DNA of 34,590 nt from Thermodesulfovibrionia bacterium (GTDB lineage Bacteria; Nitrospirota; Thermodesulfovibrionia; UBA6902). Made by a program: the position numbers and the translations under genes. The stretch covers positions 1 through 34,590 of the forward strand of contig CAMYND010000023.1 of NCBI GenBank assembly GCA_947259645.1, written 5' to 3'. The notes under the pieces were generated by a model. It had not been told where the DNA came from. It ran no database searches and saw only the letters and a list, made by a program, of their open reading frames with translations. This document shows, in pieces, positions 22,897-31,739 of this stretch (positions are counted from its first letter, which is position 1; the number at the start of each line of letters is the position of its first letter).

Positions 22897-24141
22897 TTAT
22901 TCTTTCTCCGTCACTATATTAATCGTTCTGTAGACCCATTCTGCCCGCTCATCGACTTCCTGCCGAGATGCACCGACTGCAACAAAAACCCCAAACCGTT
23001 TTGCATGATTCACCGGTGATGGGACAAGATCGCCCGCTTCATACCAGAATTCCAGCTTTTTAATCCATTCCTTACTCAAAACATCCTCAACTCCTTCGAC
23101 GCGAACCAGACGTCCCGGTTCAGGGAAGAAGTAGCGGTTTACAACCGCCTGACAATATTTCGGCTTTAAGCTCTCAAGCTCCGGATCTTTATTCATGGCG
23201 ATCCTCGCAGCAGTTTCTACGTAATTCACTCCCGTACTTAAGGGGACCAGACTTTCACAGAGATCACCACCGCTGAGGCGCGCTGCCATCTCAATCATAA
23301 AGGGGCCTTTGTTCGTAAGCACAACATCCCCCTTCACCACGCCATCAGTAATATCCAGTGCCAGTGCCGCTTTTTCTACCAGATCTTCAACAGCGGTTCT
23401 TTCTTCCAAGGTCACTGTGCTCGGTGCCCATCCGCCGTTTTCAATGATGTGGGGAGCATATACTTCCCTCATCTCATAGTTCCTGTCAACGAACCCGGGG
23501 GTATAGGCCCTGCCTTTATACATTATTGTTTCTGTGCTGATCTGCGGACCATCCAGATATTCTTCAACCATAACCTGGCCGCAGAATGATTCTGAAAGGG
23601 ATTTATCAAAAAGAGAATGGGGGTCATCTTTCTCTGTCAGCCGGAAGACACCTCGTGCTCCGGAACGGTCCACAGGCTTAATTATAAGTGGATAGCCCCG
23701 CTCATTAACTATTTCACAAAGCTCATCAGGGGAGTTAACCAGCTTAAACCAGGGCACAGGGACCCCACGGTCCCTGAAACGGCATTTCATTTCATACTTG
23801 TGCGTTGTCAACAAGGCAGACTCCATTGATATGCTTGGAGTGCCAATGTGCTCTGCCAGAGCTGTTACAACATGGGGAATATCACTGCCCATCACGAACA
23901 CTCCACTTATGTAATGGCCTTTGTCTCTATAGTCATCAATATATTTCTTCAGGGCAGCTACGTCCTTTGTGCTGATTACTGCGTGGTCATCAGCCAGCGC
24001 AAACCCCGGGGCATCAGGGTTTATGTCTACCGTTAATACGTGCAATCCCATTGACTTCGCCGTACGAATCGCAAAAAGCTGATCAGCTCCAGCTCCTAAT
24101 AACAGTACTGTTTCTTTTTGGGCAAGAGCCATACTATCCAA
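22897..24141 (-). CDS. ATP-grasp ligase, CarB/DdlB-like fold
   Basis: 414 residues. A Rossmann-like pre-ATP-grasp domain opens with VLLLGAGADQLFAIRTAKSMG. The ATP-grasp core has LIIKPVDRSGARGV (Lys155), VEEYLDGPQISTE (Glu193/194) and the metal-binding segment FMIEMAARLSGGD (Glu284). This layout resembles carbamoyl-phosphate synthase-like and amino-acid ligases, which activate a carboxylate as acyl phosphate and join it to an amine. Here it could make an amide on an amino sugar or build a small acyl substituent (inference). The start is ambiguous: TTG at 24141 has GGAGGAG six bases upstream, while ATG at 24132 sits 15 bases from it. Either way the gene is tightly coupled to the SDR gene (stop 24134). 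Confidence 0.85.
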   Translation of the reverse strand: MDSMALAQKETVLLLGAGADQLFAIRTAKSMGLHVLTVDINPDAPGFALADDHAVISTKDVAALKKYIDDYRDKGHYISGVFVMGSDIPHVVTALAEHIGTPSISMESALLTTHKYEMKCRFRDRGVPVPWFKLVNSPDELCEIVNERGYPLIIKPVDRSGARGVFRLTEKDDPHSLFDKSLSESFCGQVMVEEYLDGPQISTETIMYKGRAYTPGFVDRNYEMREVYAPHIIENGGWAPSTVTLEERTAVEDLVEKAALALDITDGVVKGDVVLTNKGPFMIEMAARLSGGDLCESLVPLSTGVNYVETAARIAMNKDPELESLKPKYCQAVVNRYFFPEPGRLVRVEGVEDVLSKEWIKKLEFWYEAGDLVPSPVNHAKRFGVFVAVGASRQEVDERAEWVYRTINIVTEKE

Positions 24142-24898
24142 GATATGCTCCTCCGCTGACGCTCAGGACCTGTCCTGTCATATATTCCTGCTCATCAGAA
24201 GCGAGAAATACGCAGGCACTGGCAACATCTTTCAGCTGTCCCGGCCGTTTCAGAAGAGTCAGGTTAATAATGTCCTGACCGGCCTGGCTGGACAGTTCAT
24301 CTGCTGTCTGGTCTGTGAACATGATACCGGGGGCGACCGCATTGACAAAAATGTTATGTGGAGCTCCATATCGCGCTACAACTTTTGTAAGGGTGTTTAA
24401 CCCGGCCTTGGACGTTGCATAGTGTACTGTCTTTGGCCCGTGGTATTGTCCAGCAACAGATGAGATATTAATTATTCTGCCGCTATTCTGTTTCTTCATG
24501 TAGGGAAAAACCTCCTGACAGCAGATAAATGGACCCTTCAGATTGATTTTCATTATATGATCCCAGTCATCATCAGTAATTTCTTCAAAATACCCTCGCT
24601 TATTGATTCCGGCATTGTTCACCAGTATGTCAATCCTGCCAAATTCTGCATGAGCGGCCTGAAAAGCTTCACGAACACTTTCTCGGTCACTGACATCCAC
24701 CCGGGCCAATAATGCCTCTCTCCCTCCCTCGCGAATCTGCTTTATTACTTCTTCCCCCAGCGCAGCTTCACTGTTATACGTAACAACTACCTTTGCCCCC
24801 TGCCTTGCGTATTCGAGGGCAATTGCCCTGCCAATGCCCCGTGAAGATCCAGTGACAAGAGCGACTTTTCCGGCTAGCCGACTTTCATCATTTCCCAT
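24134..24898 (-). CDS. Short-chain dehydrogenase/reductase (FabG-like)
   Basis: 254 residues. The classical SDR pattern is complete: TGSSRGIG at 16-23 for NAD(P), NNAG at 94-97, Ser146/147 and YxxxK (Tyr160, Lys164). The C-terminus [10 protein letters not shown] is FabG-like. It reduces or oxidises a keto/hydroxyl group; being next to a DXS-like carboligase, it could reduce the ketone such an enzyme forms (inference). I start at the second methionine (24898) because AAAGGAG lies nine bases before it; the ATG at 24907 abuts the same ribosome binding site. It overlaps the end of the DXS-like gene by 25 bases. Confidence 0.88.
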   Translation of the reverse strand: MGNDESRLAGKVALVTGSSRGIGRAIALEYARQGAKVVVTYNSEAALGEEVIKQIREGGREALLARVDVSDRESVREAFQAAHAEFGRIDILVNNAGINKRGYFEEITDDDWDHIMKINLKGPFICCQEVFPYMKKQNSGRIINISSVAGQYHGPKTVHYATSKAGLNTLTKVVARYGAPHNIFVNAVAPGIMFTDQTADELSSQAGQDIINLTLLKRPGQLKDVASACVFLASDEQEYMTGQVLSVSGGAYLG

Positions 24899-26655
24899 GC
24901 CGGCCATCTCCTTTTAATTTCCCGCAACACACCTGTGGCATCAAGTCCATAAGCTGAACATAATTCTTCATGAGAACCGGGCTCAACAAATATACAGGGA
25001 AGACCGATGCGCAGTATTTCGCATTCCACGGCATGGTCTGAAGCGAGGGCCGCAATTGCACTTCCAACTCCGCCATCGAGCACACCCTCTTCAAGAGTTA
25101 CCACATGCCTTGACCTGCCCATCAGTTCCAGAAGCTGCTCCTCGGGAAGGGGCTTCAGATATCTGAGGTTTACCAATCCGGCGTCTATTCCCCTGCTTCT
25201 TAAATCAGCCGTTACTTCCTGCGCTACCCTGAACTTATGTCCCACGGTGATAAGGAGCAGGTCTTTTCCTGTCTGTACTTCCTGTGCCTTCTGGAACGAG
25301 TCCAGAGGCTCTGCAAGCACTGAGCTGTCAAATTCATCGACAGGGCCATAGGGCATGCTGATAATAGTGGGCCCTGTTAAATTCTTCAGGTTGTCGCGGA
25401 CCATCCTCTCCAGCTCGAAGCGGTCTTTCGGATACATCATTCGCAGGTTCGGTAATCCGCGCATGTAGGCAAAATCATAAATACCATGATGTGTCGGGTT
25501 GTCATAACCGGAGAATCCTGTACGGACATTCAGTATCAGTGTTGGAAATTCCATGAAACATATGTCATGAATCAGCTGGTCAAACGCCCTTTGCATGAAC
25601 GTTGACTGGTAAAAAATGACCGGTTTGCATCCCTCAAGGGCAAAGCCCGCAGTCATTGTCATGGCATGCTGCTCTTCCATCCCCGGATCGAAACAGCGCT
25701 CCGGGTAAAGATCAAAGACCGGCTGCAAACCAGTTGCGTAGAGCGTAGATGCGGTTATGCATACGATCTTTTCATCCTGCTCCATCTCTTCCTTTACTGT
25801 GCCCGCTGCTACATCCTGGTAACCTGTAGACACAAAGTCTCCTTTGCTTGCCCCTGTTTCAGGATCAAAGGGAAAGGAGAAATGAAGTTTGTAGGGATGT
25901 TCGTCTGCTATGGGAAGACCATACCCTTTGACTGTTTTAACATGTACAACAGGAACTCGACTGGACTCTTTAGCCTTTTTAAACGATTCGACCAGCTGCT
26001 CAATGTTGTGACCGTCCACCGGACCAATATAGTCAAACCCGAGTGATGTAAAGAGTGTCTCTTTATCGGTGCTTTCGGTAGTTCGGCTTTGCAGGTAGTT
26101 ATGGAGTCCTCCGAACCCCGGACTTATGGCGTATCCGTTATCGTTCAGAACAATGACAGTGTTTACATCCTCAACAGCAACATGGTTAAGCGCTTCCAGA
26201 GCCAGGCCTTCGCAAATGGCGCCGTCACCTATAACTGCTATTGAATAATCTTTTTGACCTTTGAGCTTTTTTGCCAGGGAGATGCCCAGTGCTATTGAAA
26301 TGGAGGTCCCTGCGTGTGAGGCCTCGATAATGTCATGTTCACTCTCGGTCCTTGTTATGAAGCGGTTCATGCCGCCATAGGTATTCAGTGTCGGAAACAT
26401 CCTGGCGCGCCCCGTAAGTATCTTGTGTGTATACCCCTGGTGTCCTGTGTCCCAAATAATCTTGTCTCGTGGTGAGTCAAAAATATAGTGCAGTGCAACG
26501 GTCATGTCCACAGCCCCGAGGTTCGTGCCGATATGACCTCCTGTATCTGATATATTATTTATGATGAATTGCCGGATCTCATCTGAGAGATGATTGAGTT
26601 CTTCCAGAGAAAGATGCTTGATCTTCTCAGGTGTCAGTGATTCAAGTGGTATCAT
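24874..26655 (-). CDS. DXS-like transketolase (thiamine-diphosphate carboligase)
   Basis: 593 residues, close to the 620 of E. coli 1-deoxyxylulose-5-phosphate synthase. The three-domain order is kept. ThDP/Mg binding is seen in [15 protein letters not shown] (143-157) and NDNGYAISP (171-179). Active-site His41 and His72 are in DTGGHIGT and [10 protein letters not shown]. The catalytic glutamate is in [14 protein letters not shown] (327-340). Arg378, Asp385 and Arg399 are retained. The DXS motif RYPRG, which supplies one arginine for glyceraldehyde-3-phosphate, is replaced by SMPYG at 433-437. A changed acceptor is therefore likely. The start at 26655 is chosen for AAGGAG six bases upstream; an ATG at 26685 has no site. 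It heads a tight SDR/ATP-grasp/GH57 run in a glycan operon. Confidence 0.85.
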   Translation of the reverse strand: MIPLESLTPEKIKHLSLEELNHLSDEIRQFIINNISDTGGHIGTNLGAVDMTVALHYIFDSPRDKIIWDTGHQGYTHKILTGRARMFPTLNTYGGMNRFITRTESEHDIIEASHAGTSISIALGISLAKKLKGQKDYSIAVIGDGAICEGLALEALNHVAVEDVNTVIVLNDNGYAISPGFGGLHNYLQSRTTESTDKETLFTSLGFDYIGPVDGHNIEQLVESFKKAKESSRVPVVHVKTVKGYGLPIADEHPYKLHFSFPFDPETGASKGDFVSTGYQDVAAGTVKEEMEQDEKIVCITASTLYATGLQPVFDLYPERCFDPGMEEQHAMTMTAGFALEGCKPVIFYQSTFMQRAFDQLIHDICFMEFPTLILNVRTGFSGYDNPTHHGIYDFAYMRGLPNLRMMYPKDRFELERMVRDNLKNLTGPTIISMPYGPVDEFDSSVLAEPLDSFQKAQEVQTGKDLLLITVGHKFRVAQEVTADLRSRGIDAGLVNLRYLKPLPEEQLLELMGRSRHVVTLEEGVLDGGVGSAIAALASDHAVECEILRIGLPCIFVEPGSHEELCSAYGLDATGVLREIKRRWPAWEMMKVG

Positions 26656-26777
26656 GATTTTCTCCTTTTGATGAAGTGTAAACATCTCATTATCTGAAGC
26701 CTGTTTTTTTGTCCTTTTCTTCTTTCAGAAAGAATTTTCAAATGACATTTCTTTTTCATGGTTCTTGTCCGCCTTAC

Positions 26778-27671
26778 TCATATTTTTTTTGCATAGAGAA
26801 TTACTTCTCGGCCTATTCCCATCTCTGCAAACTGCCGGTACAGTTTTCTCTTTATGTCTGATAACCCGGCTGCAGTCAGGTTCATTTCCATTGTCTTGCG
26901 TTTCATGTGACAGGCTCTGCCGAGATCATCATTCCCTACATAGTTGTCCCCCATAAGCAGGAACATATCCATCGGGAAAGTGGCTTCGCTTACAATAATT
27001 TCAAATCCATTGTTCATGACAAGCTTTTTCAATGAATCCAGATTGAAGTAATTAATATGATGAGGAGGCGCGATCCACCAGGGTTTATAATTACAGGCAT
27101 TCTTCAGTGCCTTCTGAAAATGGCTGTATTCATTCGGGACAATAGCGCAGAGCAGACCCCCTGGCTTCAGCATAGAATAGCAGAGCTGAACAAGGTCAGC
27201 GGGACCAGGTATATGTTCAAGGACTTCGCTCATATGAATCACATCGAATTGACCAAGACCCTCCGCCGTGTATCTATTCAGAAAACTGTTGACTATATAT
27301 AGTCCAAGAGACCGGCTGTGCTCAGACGCCTGTTCGGAAGGCTCAATGCCTGCAGTTTTCCAACCCCGCTCTTTCCCGTGAAGCAGAAAATAACCGGGTC
27401 CGGATCCAACATCAAGTATCCTCCTGCGTTCAGGCGGAAGGTGCTCTTCAAAAGTTTCATACCGTTCTTTGTAGCAGATATTCCACCACACAAGGTCCTC
27501 TTCTGATCTCGCGATGTACTCAGGTTTTTCAACTGAATAGTATTCCTCTCTGTAAGTCTTTTCCAGATCTGCCTCAGATGGTACGGGATCAATATGAACA
27601 AACCCGCACTCTTCACAGTCAATCACATTGTACTCATTGCATCGGTCAAGTATGTTTCCCTTGTGCATCAT
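26778..27671 (-). CDS. SAM-dependent methyltransferase (Methyltransf_23-like)
   Basis: 297 residues. A half zinc-ribbon (Cys11, Cys19, Cys22 in RCNEYNVIDCEECGF) precedes a class I methyltransferase core with ILDVGSGPGYF (85-95), GIEPSEQA, VIHMSEVLEHIPGPADLV and LKPGGLLCAIVPNE. The target is unknown; in this operon an O- or N-methyl group on the sugar or its acyl side chain is plausible (inference). The frame is open further upstream, but GAGG precedes the ATG at 27671 by five bases. That start overlaps the PseG-like stop by four bases. The 122 bases between this gene and the DXS-like gene are the largest gap in this stretch of the operon; they are purine-rich on the coding strand and hold no clear gene. 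Confidence 0.85.
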   Translation of the reverse strand: MMHKGNILDRCNEYNVIDCEECGFVHIDPVPSEADLEKTYREEYYSVEKPEYIARSEEDLVWWNICYKERYETFEEHLPPERRRILDVGSGPGYFLLHGKERGWKTAGIEPSEQASEHSRSLGLYIVNSFLNRYTAEGLGQFDVIHMSEVLEHIPGPADLVQLCYSMLKPGGLLCAIVPNEYSHFQKALKNACNYKPWWIAPPHHINYFNLDSLKKLVMNNGFEIIVSEATFPMDMFLLMGDNYVGNDDLGRACHMKRKTMEMNLTAAGLSDIKRKLYRQFAEMGIGREVILYAKKI

Positions 27672-28717
27672 ATATTCCTCTGACTCATAGCTGTCATACC
27701 AGCACTGCTGCTGACTCCGCAGACATTGCATATAACACGTGCTATGCGCTTTGCTCCATTACCGTCTATAAGGGCTCTTCCTTCTCTAGCCATTTTTTCC
27801 AGTAAATCATTATTTTGCAAAAACAGTGCCACTGAATCGCTGATCTCATTGTCCTTGACATCTTCGTAATATCCGAGCGGAATACCCGCTCCACGATTGC
27901 CAAATGCATCCATATTTTCTTTATCATTTCTATAGTTAGCAATAATAAGCGAGGGCACCCCCATAAAGGCGAGCTCATACAGGGTTATCCCGAAGGCTGT
28001 AAACGCTATGTCTGTTTGATTCATCAGTAATGCCATTTTTTTGACATCAGCCTTATGGATCAGCCTCTCTTTCCCGATCAATTGCCCCACTGCTGAAGCG
28101 TCTCTCATAGAAGGACCTGCAACAACTGTCAAAGTGATACCTTCCATGCCTTTCAGCGCTCTGACAGTCTGCATGGTCAAGTCATTGGGATCAGATCCAC
28201 CCATACTTACCAGCACCCTGAGCCCTGTTTCTCGCGGAGGTTTCTCGATGCGTCTCGCCCTGATAAAATGATGATTCAGGGGAAAGTATTCCAGCCCTGC
28301 CAGAATATTCTTCTGTTTTGTGGACAGATTCTTGATGGTACTATTTATGAGAGAGGGGATTATTACACAATCAGGTTCACCCGGAGCAGCCGTAACTTTG
28401 TCAATGAAAATAACTTTTAAACCATTAGCCTTAAAGTATCGGACTTCTTCTGATATCTCATTTTTCGTATCAAAGATGACCCCATCAAAGTGCCTTAACA
28501 TCTGGAGCTTTTGAAATTCATCCTCACCTGTAACAACACTGAACCCAGCCATTATTATTGTTTCTACTACAGCCTCTTCCTGATTTACCTTGAAGGTTAC
28601 ATCTAAGCCGAATTCCTGAAGTGACTGGGCAATAGAGAGAGATCTCATGACATGGCCCATACCGATATTTTTCCCGCCGTCAGTCCATATCAGGATTCTT
28701 TTGCTGCTCTTGTTCAT
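27668..28717 (-). CDS. pseG: PseG-like UDP-sugar hydrolase (SpsG family)
   Basis: 349 residues with a GT-B fold. The N-terminal motif GGKNIGMGHVMRSLSIAQ carries the catalytic histidine (His22) used by PseG for water activation. The C-terminal half has VLVSMGGSDPNDLT and FTAFGITLYELAFMGVPSL for UDP binding. PseG removes UDP from UDP-2,4-diacetamido-2,4,6-trideoxy-beta-L-altrose to give the sugar that PseI condenses with phosphoenolpyruvate. Assignment to the family is firm, but the exact stereochemistry of the substrate cannot be read. It lies 17 bases downstream of the aldo/keto reductase gene and overlaps the following methyltransferase gene by four bases. Confidence 0.85.
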   Translation of the reverse strand: MNKSSKRILIWTDGGKNIGMGHVMRSLSIAQSLQEFGLDVTFKVNQEEAVVETIIMAGFSVVTGEDEFQKLQMLRHFDGVIFDTKNEISEEVRYFKANGLKVIFIDKVTAAPGEPDCVIIPSLINSTIKNLSTKQKNILAGLEYFPLNHHFIRARRIEKPPRETGLRVLVSMGGSDPNDLTMQTVRALKGMEGITLTVVAGPSMRDASAVGQLIGKERLIHKADVKKMALLMNQTDIAFTAFGITLYELAFMGVPSLIIANYRNDKENMDAFGNRGAGIPLGYYEDVKDNEISDSVALFLQNNDLLEKMAREGRALIDGNGAKRIARVICNVCGVSSSAGMTAMSQRNI

Positions 28718-28734
28718 ATTCTCAGCATCCTCTG

Positions 28735-29676
28735 TTATCCGATAGACCAGTTGGCAGGGTTAACAAGGGCCTCTTCGTCCAAAGCCAGGTCTTCAGCAAT
28801 TGAAAGCATATCTTCAGTAAACATAGTATCTGAAGCGGCCCGCACCGCGTCTTCCAGCTCCTCACTGCTGTTCACTCCAACAAGAACCGAATGGGCTAAA
28901 CCGGAGGAGAGGCAAAATTTCAGGGCTGTTTCAGGCAGTCGTTCCCATGATGTTGAAAACCGTTCGATAATCCTTTCTGTTGCGTAGCGAAGTGCCTGCA
29001 GCTCATCAGGCAGAAACTGCGCTCTTGCAGTCAAAACACCTTTGAGTAAAGCAGACCGGTTCATTATCCCTGTCTCTGATGCTCGTGCAAGGGGTAGTAT
29101 ATTTTTTCCCATACGCTGGTCAAGAAGACTGTACGCCACCTGAAGAACATCGTATGAACCTTGCTCTATAACCGCTCTCGCGGCAGCCTCTCCATACACT
29201 GATGCACCGAGAAACCGTATTTTCCCGGACTGGCGTGCCTTTAAGAGTATTTCTGTTACTTCACCCTCGTTGATCATTTCTTCTGTTGCATTATGAATCT
29301 GAACAATGTCCAGTGTTTCCCTTTGAAGCATACGAAGGCTCTTGTCAATGGAATCGTTCATTGTATCGCGCATCACGGTACCTGTTAACGCTGTACCGTT
29401 ATTTTGTGGAACAGAAACTTTTGTCGCTATGATACATTTCTGTATATGCCCGACTGCATCACCGAGCAACTTTTCACTGGTTCCGTAATTGGGGGCCGTA
29501 TCAAATAAATTAATACCCAGGTCAACAGCACGATGAATAATGCGCATGGCATTTTCCCTGCCAGGCTGGTTTAACTGGCCTGCCTTCTTGATTCCATACT
29601 CAAGACCGAGCTCCACTGTACCAAGTGACAGAGATGATACCTTTAATCCTGTTTTTCCAAGTTGACGATATTCCAT
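28735..29676 (-). CDS. Aldo/keto reductase
   Basis: 313 residues, an NADPH-dependent AKR barrel. The catalytic tetrad is visible: Asp59 and Tyr64 in FDTAPNYG, Lys86 in ATKV and His128 in VQIHN. N-terminal MEYRQLGKTGLKVSSLSLGT is typical. It would reduce an aldehyde or ketone; AKRs are not part of the canonical pseudaminic acid pathway. The ATG follows the preceding stop with no gap. It sits between the GSAM-like aminotransferase and PseG-like genes, so its substrate is probably an intermediate of the same sugar (inference). Confidence 0.9.
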   Translation of the reverse strand: MEYRQLGKTGLKVSSLSLGTVELGLEYGIKKAGQLNQPGRENAMRIIHRAVDLGINLFDTAPNYGTSEKLLGDAVGHIQKCIIATKVSVPQNNGTALTGTVMRDTMNDSIDKSLRMLQRETLDIVQIHNATEEMINEGEVTEILLKARQSGKIRFLGASVYGEAAARAVIEQGSYDVLQVAYSLLDQRMGKNILPLARASETGIMNRSALLKGVLTARAQFLPDELQALRYATERIIERFSTSWERLPETALKFCLSSGLAHSVLVGVNSSEELEDAVRAASDTMFTEDMLSIAEDLALDEEALVNPANWSIG

Positions 29677-30954
29677 CTACTTCCGTGACCGGTACACTGA
29701 GCCGATCTTTTTACCTTTCATATATCCGTCAATGTCTCCTTCATCAACCGCCTGTTTTACAATTATCAGCGCTTCATATGAGGCATCAAGTGTTCTGCTG
29801 ATATCAGCATCAGAATGTGAAAATGATATATAGACCGGACCGCCGAAAAGGATTCCCCGTTCAACAGTTTCCTGTAGAAACAGGCTTTTCATATCAGTTG
29901 ATTCATTGCCGCTCTGGTCTCTGAACACCAGTCCTGAGCGGACTGGGTTGCCGGGGATATCCAGATTGACGCCTATCTCATCCCGTATTTTTTCCAGTCC
30001 GTCTCTCAGTTTTTTGCCCTGCTTCCAGATATAGTCGATTACATTTTTCTCCTTTATTTCTTTTATGGTCTCTATCGCAGCAGCAAGGGCGGTTGTTTCC
30101 CCGGAATATGTCATGGAGAAAAAAATGTCATTCAGTTCCCTCATAAACTCTTTCTTCCCGGCAATTACTGATATAGGCATTCCATTGGCCATGCCTTTCC
30201 CAAAGCAGGCAAGGTCAGGCATGATCCCGTAGTATTCCTGGGCCCCTCCGGCTGCGTAGCGAAAACCTGTGCATATTTCATCAAGAATAAAGACAGCACC
30301 ATTTGCATGGGCAATATCAAGTGCATTCTGGAGAAAATTGTCTTCCGGTTCTGTGCCGGGCTGTTCCATGATTACAGCGGCAATCTGTTCGGGGTATTCT
30401 GCAAATATCTTACGCAGTGTATCAGGCCGGTTGTATTCAAATGAATGAACAACTGATTTGTTCCATTCAGGTATGCCATTGTTCAGTGATGTTGTCACAG
30501 CATACCAGTCATGACAGCCGTGGTATCCGCAGAAAGCTATATGGTCCCTGCCTGTGCTGGCACGTGCGATCCTCAGAGCAGCCATGGTCGCGTCTGCGCC
30601 GTTTTTTCCGAACCGCACCATCTCGGCGCAGGGAACAGTATCAATAATGAGTTCTGCCAGTTCCAGCTCCAGGGGGTTCATCAGCGTAAATGTTGTTCCT
30701 TTTTTAAGCTGCTTAATGACCGCCTGCGTAATGCGCGGATAATCATAGCCCAGCAGAATAGGACCAAGGGCCATGGGGTAGTCAATGAACTCGTTGCCGT
30801 CAACGTCCCACACGTGGGCACCTTTGCCATAATCCAGATATTTTGGATAGACACCATCGACAAACTGGTCAGGGCCCTTGCTCAGCGTCTGAGTCCCCCG
30901 GGGGATAATTTCAACCGCCCTTTTCCATAGCCTTTCCGATTCTGTTATATTCAT
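29677..30954 (-). CDS. Class III aminotransferase, glutamate-1-semialdehyde aminomutase-like
   Basis: 425 residues. The PLP lysine is Lys253 in ACFGKGMANGMPIS. The cofactor-binding Asp225-Glu226 are in FILDEICTGFR, and GYHGCHDW is the phosphate-cup segment. The closest relatives I recognise are HemL-like proteins that recur in surface-sugar clusters rather than tetrapyrrole HemL, because the neighbours are all sugar genes. The role would be to add an amino group to a keto intermediate, possibly in the sugar side chain or an acyl substituent (inference). The start overlaps the cytidylyltransferase stop by four bases (ATGA). Confidence 0.85.
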   Translation of the reverse strand: MNITESERLWKRAVEIIPRGTQTLSKGPDQFVDGVYPKYLDYGKGAHVWDVDGNEFIDYPMALGPILLGYDYPRITQAVIKQLKKGTTFTLMNPLELELAELIIDTVPCAEMVRFGKNGADATMAALRIARASTGRDHIAFCGYHGCHDWYAVTTSLNNGIPEWNKSVVHSFEYNRPDTLRKIFAEYPEQIAAVIMEQPGTEPEDNFLQNALDIAHANGAVFILDEICTGFRYAAGGAQEYYGIMPDLACFGKGMANGMPISVIAGKKEFMRELNDIFFSMTYSGETTALAAAIETIKEIKEKNVIDYIWKQGKKLRDGLEKIRDEIGVNLDIPGNPVRSGLVFRDQSGNESTDMKSLFLQETVERGILFGGPVYISFSHSDADISRTLDASYEALIIVKQAVDEGDIDGYMKGKKIGSVYRSRK

Positions 30955-31739
30955 GGTTTTTTCAGATCGAGATACTTTTCATCATCAGTCAGTGATTTAA
31001 GGTATCCCTCATTTCTTATTATGTGAGAATTAAGAGCCATAAGCTGAGGTTCCTTCTCCAGAAGGTCCAGGATTTCCTGTGTCAAAAAGATCTCCTCTTC
31101 CCTATAAAGCCGGTTAAATATCTCCTCCAGAAACCTGAGGTCTGCCTGTTCATCCAGAGTCCACCTGTGATGAGACAGTCCTTTGAATTTATTGAGTCTT
31201 CCGGTCCTGTATTTTTCCGGATGCTTTTCCATATAAGGCCCTACGTGCTCTCTTTCTGAAGGCAGACTGGCGTTCTTCCATGTATTTTTCAGGACCGGAT
31301 ATGAGAATATAACGCAGTCAAGTCCATCAGGAAACTCATTGCCAAGACCATAGAGATCGTAATTTCCTTCAAAATACCCTGCTACGACTTCATCAACAAC
31401 ACAGGGATCAATGAGGGGGCAGTCAGATGTTATTCTTACAATATGGTCCACGCTGAACTTTGTGGCAGCCTGATAATAACGGTCAAGAACATCCTGCTCG
31501 CTTCCCCGGAAACAGGTTACTTTATAGTCTCTGCAGAATTCTTCTATCACCGAATCTTCGTTGTTTATGGTAGTAGCGATGATTATTTCGTCAATATTTT
31601 TTGAATAGCCGAGCCTGTTGATAACATGCCAGAGAGCCGGCTTTCCGGCCAGAGGTTTCATTATTTTTTCAGGCAGACGGGTAGAACCCATACGGGCCTG
31701 AATTATGGCAGATACTTTTTCATTCGACTGATTTAGCAC
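30951..31739 (-). CDS. pseF: SpsF/PseF-like cytidylyltransferase
   Basis: 262 residues. The N-terminal nucleotide-binding motif AIIQARMGSTRLPEKIMKPL and the segment VRITSDCPLIDPCVVDEV mark the CMP-sugar cytidylyltransferase superfamily, SpsF branch. Next to a NeuB-type synthase it should activate the nonulosonic acid with CTP, giving the CMP-sugar donor for the glycosyltransferases at the operon's end. The start is a GTG overlapping the synthase stop by seven bases, with GGAAGGAT upstream. The family is certain; the symbol is by context and the sugar could be legionaminic or another nonulosonate. Confidence 0.85.
   Translation of the reverse strand: MLNQSNEKVSAIIQARMGSTRLPEKIMKPLAGKPALWHVINRLGYSKNIDEIIIATTINNEDSVIEEFCRDYKVTCFRGSEQDVLDRYYQAATKFSVDHIVRITSDCPLIDPCVVDEVVAGYFEGNYDLYGLGNEFPDGLDCVIFSYPVLKNTWKNASLPSEREHVGPYMEKHPEKYRTGRLNKFKGLSHHRWTLDEQADLRFLEEIFNRLYREEEIFLTQEILDLLEKEPQLMALNSHIIRNEGYLKSLTDDEKYLDLKKP

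Noticed and set aside
24874-26655. Reading this gene as the housekeeping dxs of the isoprenoid pathway
   Set aside because: The operon is devoted to sugar genes and the RYPRG acceptor motif is lost. Without the rest of the genome this is not excluded.
26652-26781. Two tiny minus-strand frames in the gap before the DXS-like gene: 18 codons (26725-26781, starting on the methyltransferase stop) and 35 codons (26652-26759, its TGA overlapping the DXS-like ATG)
   Set aside because: The four-base overlaps are attractive, but neither has a clear ribosome binding site. The products are low-complexity and Lys/Arg- or Glu-rich, and the gap is simply purine-rich.
29677-30954. Reading this gene as hemL of tetrapyrrole synthesis
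   Set aside because: It is locked by a four-base overlap and a zero gap to a CMP-sugar synthetase and an aldo/keto reductase; there are no haem genes nearby.
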